Below are positions 6,061-10,693 of a stretch of 10,693 nucleotides of DNA, piece by piece; the first letter of the stretch is position 1; the number at the start of each line of letters is the position of its first letter. Source of the DNA: Candidatus Babeliales bacterium. GTDB lineage: Bacteria > Babelota > Babeliae > Babelales > CAIQNR01. The stretch lies in assembly GCA_021735725.1 (NCBI GenBank), contig JAIPGS010000026.1, positions 1-10,693 of the forward strand. The letters are read 5' to 3'. A program made the position numbers and the translations under genes. Under the pieces are notes generated by a model that saw only the letters and a list, made by a program, of their open reading frames with translations, was not told where the DNA came from and ran no database searches.

Positions 6061-7404
6061 TTAGGATATCATCACTCGTTCTTCTGGATAAGAAAATTCA
6101 TTGTTATCTTTCTTATTTCGAAGTGCAATCATAAGTGTTAACGAACCAATTCTTCCAATAAACATTGTAGTTATTATAAGCAATTTGCCAAGTAAAGATA
6201 AGTAAGGAGTAATTCCAATTGTAATACCAAGAGTAGAAAAGGCTCCTACTGTTTCCAACAGAATATCAAGAAAATTCCAGCTTCTTTCTGTAATGAGTAA
6301 ACAAAAAGTTACCAAAGTAATCCATAAAATACTTAAAGAAACAATTGCAAGTGCTTTATAAATTTGATCTTTCATAATACTTCGGCCACGTATGGTTACT
6401 GCTGATCTTCCCTGAATGGCAGCATTGATAGTTGCAATAAAAATTGCCGCTGTTGTTATTTTTATACCACTTCCGGTTGATCCAGGCGCAGATCCGATAA
6501 AGGCATTAATCATAAAACTTAAAAGTGATGCGTTTTGTAAATTATTAGTTGGAACTGTTAAAAATCCTGCTCCTCTACAACTTGCAGCAAAAAAGAATGA
6601 ATTTAAAATTTGTTCGGGAAATGTTAAATAACTTAAGGTGTTATTTCTTTCCAGAAGCCAAAATAATGCAGTGTTTGCTACGAGTAAAAAGCTTGTATAC
6701 GTTAAAATAATACGAGTTTGTAATGACAAAATAATTTTTTTAGGTGATTCAAAAAAAGGATTTAATTTTATGCACAGTTCTCTGAGTGTCATAAATCCAA
6801 TCCCACCAATAATGATGAGAAAACTTATACTTAAAAGCATTGAATAATTAGTTATATACTCACTTGTTCCTGGGGTGATAACATTTATTCCTGCATTACA
6901 AAATGCTGATACAGATTGAAAAAGAGAATAAAAAAGAGCTTTGTTGAGTGGATATTGATCTTTTAGGGTATAAAAAATCATTCCAGCACCGAGCAATTCG
7001 ATACATAAACTTAAGATAATAATGAAAAGTAAAATACGCCGTGTTCCTTTCCATGTTTCAAGATCAAGCATTTCCCCAGCCATTATTTGTGTTGAAAGGC
7101 CAAGGTCCATAAAAAGCGAAACAACAAAAAGTGTTAAAGTAATAAGACCTAACCCTCCAATTTGCATGAGTACTATAATAACTGATTGACCAAATATGGT
7201 GAAATTTTCAAGGGGTACTGTTAAAAGTCCTGTTACACACAATGAAGAGGTTGCGGTGAACAAAAGGTCAATAAAAGGAATGGCTTTTACTCTTGCCACG
7301 TCAAGGCTTAATAAAAATGTGCCAACTCCAAGTGCAAATCCCAGTGAAAATAAAATAGTTCTACTTGGAGTAAAAGAGAAGAAGCGAGATTTTTGATATA
7401 ACAT
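6061..7404 (-). CDS. ktrB: KtrB/TrkH-type potassium channel subunit, 447 aa
   Basis: This is the membrane pore of a Ktr/Trk potassium uptake system. Four pore loops, each with its selectivity-filter glycine, are visible: TSSLCVTGL (52-60), SVSAFCNAGINV (164-175, G172), AASCRGAGFLTV (273-284, G280) and ETVGAFSTLGITIG (384-397, G393). The segment GSAPGSTGSGIKITT (304-318), between the third and fourth loops, corresponds to the family's GGSPGSTAGGIKTTT gating-loop motif with several substitutions. GRIGSLTLMIAL (417-428) near the C-terminus is also a family signature. The length matches KtrB better than TrkH. The start has AGGA six bases upstream. It is followed after 18 bases by the RCK regulator. 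The hydrophilic C-terminal tail is short (about 18 residues). Confidence 0.95.
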   Translation of the reverse strand: MLYQKSRFFSFTPSRTILFSLGFALGVGTFLLSLDVARVKAIPFIDLLFTATSSLCVTGLLTVPLENFTIFGQSVIIVLMQIGGLGLITLTLFVVSLFMDLGLSTQIMAGEMLDLETWKGTRRILLFIIILSLCIELLGAGMIFYTLKDQYPLNKALFYSLFQSVSAFCNAGINVITPGTSEYITNYSMLLSISFLIIIGGIGFMTLRELCIKLNPFFESPKKIILSLQTRIILTYTSFLLVANTALFWLLERNNTLSYLTFPEQILNSFFFAASCRGAGFLTVPTNNLQNASLLSFMINAFIGSAPGSTGSGIKITTAAIFIATINAAIQGRSAVTIRGRSIMKDQIYKALAIVSLSILWITLVTFCLLITERSWNFLDILLETVGAFSTLGITIGITPYLSLLGKLLIITTMFIGRIGSLTLMIALRNKKDNNEFSYPEERVMIS

Positions 7405-7465
7405 TGAGTTTCCTTATGTTTTCCTAAAATTTTCTGGAGAAAAAGAAGAATTTCATTTTTTAGTA

Positions 7466-8071
7466 TTATATAAAGATTATAAAAGTACTTACAACAAGAA
7501 GTGTAAATATACCTACTAATAGATTAAAATAATGATCGATGTATTCTTTAATAGTATCTCCCCATACATAAATTATTCCTCCTACTAAATAAAAACGAGC
7601 CCCTCGTGCAATAAATGAACACAGTATAAAAGGTAAAAGAGGTAGTTTACAAAATCCTGCAGTGAGTGTTACAAGTTTATAGGGAACAGGAGTAAATCCT
7701 GCAATAAGCACTGCCCATGTTTGATATAATGCATACTGCTTACACAATGCATGAAATGTTTGTTCGGTACTAAAAACAGCGACAAGTTTATGTCCAATTA
7801 TATGCCATACTCCATAGCCAATATAATAACCAAGAATTCCTCCAAGTACTGAAGTGATTGTTGCAACAGTTGCATAAAGCCATGCTTTTTTTCTTTTTTT
7901 AACGCAAAAAAGAATTAATAATGGATCAGCAGGGAAAAAGAAAATTGCTTCGATAAAGAAAAATACACCAAGAATCCATGTTGCGTAGGGAGAATCGACC
8001 TGTTGCCCCATCCAATCATATAAACTTCTTATCCGTGATAATCCCCAGTCCCACACGGCAAACGCTCTCAT
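7466..8071 (-). CDS. DedA/YqaA-like (SNARE-associated type) membrane protein, 201 aa
   Basis: This is a polytopic membrane protein of the DedA/VTT superfamily. Matching segments in order are FFPADPLLILFC (45-56), GGILGYYIGYGVW (77-89), the re-entrant-loop signature AGFTPVPYKLVTLTAG (124-139) and ARGARFYLVGG (155-165). The conserved F-x-P-x-P-[YF]-K and the A-R-x-x-R-F arginines are present. DedA relatives are implicated in lipid-carrier or phospholipid flipping and membrane homeostasis; I cannot assign a substrate. The start at 8071 has only a weak purine-rich site (GAAAG) upstream. It lies 26 bases after glyQS and 61 bases before ktrB, the largest gap in the cluster, so a secondary promoter there is possible though none is clear. 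Confidence 0.85.
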   Translation of the reverse strand: MRAFAVWDWGLSRIRSLYDWMGQQVDSPYATWILGVFFFIEAIFFFPADPLLILFCVKKRKKAWLYATVATITSVLGGILGYYIGYGVWHIIGHKLVAVFSTEQTFHALCKQYALYQTWAVLIAGFTPVPYKLVTLTAGFCKLPLLPFILCSFIARGARFYLVGGIIYVWGDTIKEYIDHYFNLLVGIFTLLVVSTFIIFI

Positions 8072-8097
8072 GATAAGTTGCTTTCTTTATTTAAAAA

Positions 8098-9399
8098 TTA
8101 AATACCAAGATATTCTGGGAGTTTTTCTATTGCAATGCGTTCTTGTAGGGTTGTATCACGATTTCTAATGGTAACACAATTGTCTTGTTCGCTTTCAAAA
8201 TCATAGGTGATACAGAAAGGAGTTCCTATTTCATCTTGACGGCGATACCGTTTTCCGATTGATCCAGAAACATCATATTGAACACTTATTCCTTTTTGTG
8301 CATAAAATTCATAAAGTGCTTTTGTTGGTTCTTCAAGTTTTTTTGTAAGTGGCATAAATGCTATTTTGATAGGCGCTATTGCTGGATGAAGTTTAAGGAC
8401 TACTCGTGTTTCGTTTTCAATTTCATCTTCATGATATGCGTCAAATAAAAGTGTTAAAAACAGACGGTCTGTTCCTACCGATGCTTCAACAACATGAGGA
8501 ATGTACGATTCACGTGTTTCTTCATCAAATACATTTAAATCTTTTCCTGAATGTTTTGAGTGTTGTGTAAGATCAAAATTTCCACGATGAGCAATCCCTT
8601 CAAGTTCTTTCCATCCAAAAGGAAATTCATATTCAACATCAACGCAACTTGTTGAATAGTGCGCAAGTTCGTCACTTTCATGTTCTCGAATACGAATTTT
8701 GTCTGGATTAATTCCAAGTGTTTTGTAAAAGAGAAGGCGGTGTTCAATCCAAAAAGCTAAATCTTCAGGAGCTTCAGAACCTTTACAAAACCATTCTATT
8801 TCCATTTGTTCAAATTCACGCATACGGAATAAAAATTGTTTAGGAGTAATTTCATTTCTGAAAGCTTTTCCCATTTGTGCAATACCAAAAGGTATTTTTA
8901 CACGGCTTGTTGAAAGTACATTTTTAAAATTGATAAAAATAGCTTGGGCAGTTTCTGGCCGTAAATAAGCTGTTGATGAAGCATTTTCCATTGCTCCCAG
9001 TTGTGTTTTGAACATCATGTTAAATTCACGAATATCAGTCCAATTGTTTTTTCCGCACGAAGGACAACCCTTTTTTAGATCAAATTCGTCGGCTCTAAAT
9101 CTTTTTTTACATTCTTTACAATCAACCATAGGATCATGAAATCCTGGAACGTGTACTGATGCTTCCCAAACAGCTTCGGGTCCAAGCAAAGACCCTTCAA
9201 GTTGAACAATTTCACCTTTTTTGTTTCTTAAGGATTGTATCCATAAATCTCTAATATTACGTTTCATTAAGGTCCCAAGATGTCCAAAATCGTATACCCC
9301 GTTAAGTCCGCCATAAATGTCGGATGATTGATAAACAAATCCGCGGCGTTTACAGAAAGAAACGAGTGCATCAAGCGTAAGCTTAGTATCAGAAGGCAT
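8098..9399 (-). CDS. glyQS: Glycine--tRNA ligase, single-chain (alpha2) type, 433 aa
   Basis: This class II synthetase attaches glycine to tRNA-Gly. It is the homodimeric type found in archaea, eukaryotes and some bacteria, not the alpha2beta2 glyQ/glyS type common in bacteria. Visible are the N-terminal RRGFVYQSSDIYGGLNGVYD (18-37), the FHDPMVDCKECKKRFRAD segment with a CxxC pair (C94, C97) and a second pair (C112, C115) that may bind zinc. Motif 2 is FGIAQMGKAFRNEITPKQF (171-189) followed by a glutamate-rich strand, and motif 3 is VVEASVGTDRLFLTLL (303-318). A C-terminal anticodon-binding domain (about 343-430) contains GSIGKRYRRQDEIGTPFCIT. The length is near the family norm. AGGA lies seven bases upstream of ATG. 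It is the first gene of the minus-strand operon. Confidence 0.97.
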   Translation of the reverse strand: MPSDTKLTLDALVSFCKRRGFVYQSSDIYGGLNGVYDFGHLGTLMKRNIRDLWIQSLRNKKGEIVQLEGSLLGPEAVWEASVHVPGFHDPMVDCKECKKRFRADEFDLKKGCPSCGKNNWTDIREFNMMFKTQLGAMENASSTAYLRPETAQAIFINFKNVLSTSRVKIPFGIAQMGKAFRNEITPKQFLFRMREFEQMEIEWFCKGSEAPEDLAFWIEHRLLFYKTLGINPDKIRIREHESDELAHYSTSCVDVEYEFPFGWKELEGIAHRGNFDLTQHSKHSGKDLNVFDEETRESYIPHVVEASVGTDRLFLTLLFDAYHEDEIENETRVVLKLHPAIAPIKIAFMPLTKKLEEPTKALYEFYAQKGISVQYDVSGSIGKRYRRQDEIGTPFCITYDFESEQDNCVTIRNRDTTLQERIAIEKLPEYLGI

Positions 9400-9418
9400 A
9401 TAAAGATCCTTATTGTTG

Positions 9419-9424
9419 ATTGTA
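9419..9424 (-). promoter_or_regulatory. Possible -10 element for the glyQS operon
   Basis: TACAAT on the minus strand lies 19 bases upstream of the glyQS ATG and would give a very short leader of about a dozen bases, enough to include the AGGA ribosome site. The best -35 at 17 bases spacing (TTTTCT at 9442-9447) is poor. The call rests mainly on position and on the good -10 word. Confidence 0.35.
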
Positions 9425-9516
9425 TCGCATTAATTATCAGTAGAAAAAGGAGTTTATCATAAAATATAAAATGATCCTAGTTTTGGCCAGTAGAAAGCTG
9501 CTTTGTTGTTCAAAAA

Positions 9517-9525
9517 TGGTATACT
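9517..9525 (+). promoter_or_regulatory. Extended -10 promoter for the WD40 genes
   Basis: TGGTATACT is an extended -10 element (TG, one base, TATACT). No good -35 stands at the usual distance, which is acceptable for extended -10 promoters. The predicted RNA start is near 9532, leaving about 50 bases of leader that hold a perfect palindrome at 9551-9566. Confidence 0.5.
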
Positions 9526-9550
9526 GATGCGAGTTGTTGAAAATAATGTT

Positions 9551-9566
9551 TATTTAAGCTTAAATA
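9551..9566. repeat. 16-base perfect palindrome in the WD40 leader
   Basis: TATTTAAGCTTAAATA reads the same on both strands with no spacer. It lies between the predicted transcription start (about 9532) and the ATG at 9582. Having no loop, it is more likely a protein-binding site than an RNA hairpin. It could also be chance in AT-rich DNA. Confidence 0.6.
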
Positions 9567-9570
9567 GTGT

Positions 9571-9623
9571 GAACAAAAAAAATGAATTATAAAAAATGGT
9601 TATTAAATGGATTAATTGTGTGT
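9571..9623 (+). repeat. 53-base direct repeat, copy 1
   Basis: This stretch is identical to 10569-10621, 998 bases downstream. It starts 11 bases before the ATG at 9582 and covers the first 14 codons. In the second copy the bases before the ATG are the last codons and stop of the first WD40 gene (Glu-Gln-Lys-Lys-stop). The leader here is therefore probably the remnant tail of an older array unit. No Shine-Dalgarno sequence is present before this ATG. Confidence 0.9.
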
Positions 9624-10583
9624 GGTTTTTCATCATGTTTTGCGGCGCAAGAGGCGCAACAGATTGGGTGGGAAAACCATGAAGTTCCAGATGATCTTGA
9701 ATCTGGGCAGTTTTATAATTCAAAAACGTTACATATGGGGACGATGGTTTGGAATATTGCATTATCTCCAGATGAAAGATTGTTGGGGGTAAATGGACCA
9801 ACAAATCTGTCTATTGTTGATATGGAAACAGGACGAAATATTTATGACAGAAGGGCGGTAATGAGTGCTTTAGCATGGATGCATAATACACCTTTTATTG
9901 TAGTTTTATTAGGTGGGGATATAGAAATAATAAATCCTCTTTCTGGTGAAATGGTACAAAAACTTAAAGGGCTGAATCTTTTTGCGGGTAGATCAATTGC
10001 AGTAAGTGGGGATGATACAACACTAGCTTCAGGATCGGATGATAATACTGTAAAGATAGGGGATATTCGTTCAGGAAAATGTGTACAAACATTAAAAGGT
10101 CATGGTGGTAGGGTTAATTCAGTTGCAATAAGTTTGAATGGTAGAACAGTAGTTTCAGGATGGACTGATGGAATTGTAAAGATATGGGATATTCGTTCAG
10201 GAAAACGTACACACATATTAAAAGGTCATGGTCATTGGGTTGAATCAATTGCAATAAGTTGGGATGGTAAAACAGTAGTTTCAGGATCTCGGGATAAGAC
10301 TGTAAAGATATGGGATATTCGTTCAAGTAAAAAATATATACAAACATTAAAAGGTCATGCTGCCCAGGTTAATTCAGTTGTAATAAGTTTTGATGGTAGA
10401 ACAGTAGTTTCAGGATCGGATGATAATACTGTAAAAGTATGGGATAGTATTTCAGGTGAATGTACACAAACATTAGAAGGCCATCAACAGGGAGTTAGAT
10501 CCGTTATAGTAAATTCTGATAATAAAACAATAGTTTCAGGGTCTTTTGATAAGCCTGTAAAAGTATGGGAACAAAAAAAATGA
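9582..10583 (+). CDS. Secreted seven-bladed WD40 propeller protein, 333 aa
   Basis: A signal peptide (MNYKKWLLNGLIVCGFSSCF, likely cleaved near residue 21 before AQEAQQ) is followed by a short linker. About seven WD40 units fill residues 48-331, which is one complete beta-propeller. Blades 1 and 2 are degenerate. Blades 3-7 are regular, with LKGH...VNSVAIS...G.TVVSGS.D.TVKIWD; blade 3 has KIGD where the WD dipeptide is expected. WD40 propellers are protein-interaction platforms; with a signal peptide this one works outside the cytoplasm. No enzymatic domain is present. Blades 4-6 are almost identical in DNA (126-base period), a sign of recent internal duplication or gene conversion. The upstream region lacks a clear ribosome binding site. 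The stop overlaps the start of a second, very similar gene. Its partner is unknown. Confidence 0.92.
   Translation: MNYKKWLLNGLIVCGFSSCFAAQEAQQIGWENHEVPDDLESGQFYNSKTLHMGTMVWNIALSPDERLLGVNGPTNLSIVDMETGRNIYDRRAVMSALAWMHNTPFIVVLLGGDIEIINPLSGEMVQKLKGLNLFAGRSIAVSGDDTTLASGSDDNTVKIGDIRSGKCVQTLKGHGGRVNSVAISLNGRTVVSGWTDGIVKIWDIRSGKRTHILKGHGHWVESIAISWDGKTVVSGSRDKTVKIWDIRSSKKYIQTLKGHAAQVNSVVISFDGRTVVSGSDDNTVKVWDSISGECTQTLEGHQQGVRSVIVNSDNKTIVSGSFDKPVKVWEQKK
10061..10567 (+). repeat. Tandem WD40-encoding DNA repeats, about 126-base period
   Basis: Units start at 10061, 10187, 10313 and 10442 (spacings 126, 126 and 129 bases; the extra codon lies in the third unit) and end near 10567. Each begins with GGATATTCGTTCAG or a close variant and contains shared words such as ACATTAAAAGGTCATG and ACAGTAGTTTCAGGAT. 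The similarity includes synonymous positions, which points to recent duplication or homogenisation and not to protein-level conservation alone. Confidence 0.9.
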
Positions 10584-10621
10584 ATTATAAAAAATGGTTA
10601 TTAAATGGATTAATTGTGTGT
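10569..10621 (+). repeat. 53-base direct repeat, copy 2
   Basis: Identical to 9571-9623. It spans the last four codons and stop of the first WD40 gene and the first 14 codons of the second. It marks the junction of a tandem duplication with a unit length of 998 bases. Confidence 0.9.
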
Positions 10622-10693
10622 TTAGTTTCACCATGTTTTGGGGCGCAAGAGGCACAACAAATTGGATGGGTAAATCATGATGTTCCAGACGAT
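10580..10693 (+). CDS. Second secreted WD40-family paralogue, N-terminal part only
   Basis: An ATG at 10580 overlaps the stop of the preceding gene (ATGA) and opens 38 codons to the right edge: MNYKKWLLNGLIVCLVSPCF, then a segment with AQEAQQIGWVNHDVPDD. This is almost the same as the first 38 residues of the upstream gene, with changes confined to the end of the signal peptide and a few later positions. By homology it should continue into a WD40 propeller, but none of that is visible here. With no ribosome binding site, its translation probably depends on coupling through the ATGA overlap. Confidence 0.85.
   Translation, partial: MNYKKWLLNGLIVCLVSPCFGAQEAQQIGWVNHDVPDD

Noticed and set aside
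5783..6064. 93-codon plus-strand open frame opposite ktrA
   Set aside because: It lies fully antisense to the conserved Rossmann domain, with a low-complexity product and no domain.
6416..7396. Three plus-strand open frames opposite ktrB
   Set aside because: They are shadows of the conserved channel gene and have no independent signals.
7405..7465. Potassium- or cyclic-di-AMP-responsive riboswitch before ktrB
   Set aside because: The gap of 61 bases is too short and shows no convincing structure.
8535..8747. 70-codon minus-strand open frame inside glyQS
   Set aside because: It is an alternative frame of a strongly conserved synthetase.
9400..9480. T-box riboswitch upstream of glyQS
   Set aside because: The candidate leader is only about a dozen bases and shows no specifier stem or T-box antiterminator sequence.
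9550..9804. 84-codon minus-strand open frame opposite the WD40 signal peptide region
   Set aside because: It overlaps the start of a clear WD40 gene antisense, with no promoter or recognisable product.
10114..10347. 77-codon minus-strand open frame with internal repeats
   Set aside because: Its repeats are only the complement of the WD40 blade repeats.
10061..10567. Possible CRISPR-like array
   Set aside because: The repeats are long, tandem, in frame and encode WD40 blades; there are no short repeats with unique spacers.

Overview
This is a low-GC bacterial window with short intergenic gaps. Ordinary housekeeping genes sit beside secreted proteins built from eukaryote-like repeats or fingers: MYND zinc fingers, ankyrin repeats and a WD40 propeller. 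Together with an archaeal/eukaryotic-type (single-chain, alpha2) glycyl-tRNA synthetase, this suggests an intracellular or protist-associated bacterium. Candidate phylum Dependentiae (TM6) is my best guess, but this is inference from gene content; other host-associated lineages are not excluded.

Layout. (1) Positions 1-1721, minus strand: a tandem cluster of three small secreted proteins, read 1721->909, 874->251, and 222->off the left edge. Two end in a MYND-type zinc finger. All three open with a signal peptide and share a similar ribosome-binding leader; the first and third have nearly the same N-terminal coding DNA. (2) Positions 1722-1964: a 243-base divergent intergenic region with a promoter for each side. 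(3) Positions 1965-2297, plus strand: rplU (ribosomal protein L21), alone, without its usual partner rpmA. (4) Positions 2312-2348: a GAAA-loop hairpin flanked by A and T tracts that can serve as a terminator for both converging transcripts. (5) Positions 2366-9399, minus strand: six closely spaced genes (gaps of 14-61 bases), probably one operon. Transcribed in order they are glyQS, a DedA/YqaA-like membrane protein, the KtrB/TrkH potassium channel subunit, its KtrA/TrkA RCK gate, an EamA/DMT-type transporter and a secreted ankyrin-repeat protein. (6) Positions 9400-9581: a divergent promoter region with a 16-base perfect palindrome. (7) Positions 9582-10693, plus strand: a secreted seven-bladed WD40 protein, followed with an ATGA stop/start overlap by the beginning of a second copy that runs off the right edge.

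How it fits together. The operon core supplies glycyl-tRNA and potassium uptake (KtrB pore with KtrA cytosolic gate), plus two membrane proteins of uncertain substrate. The secreted proteins at both ends and at the operon tail look like a surface or host-interaction set that grows by tandem duplication. The evidence is duplicated signal-peptide segments, a 53-base perfect repeat at the WD40 gene junctions, and WD40 blades still nearly identical in DNA at a 126-base period. The most novel material is the exported MYND family, the uncharacterised C-terminal region of the ankyrin protein and the amplifying WD40 array. Their function cannot be read from sequence alone.
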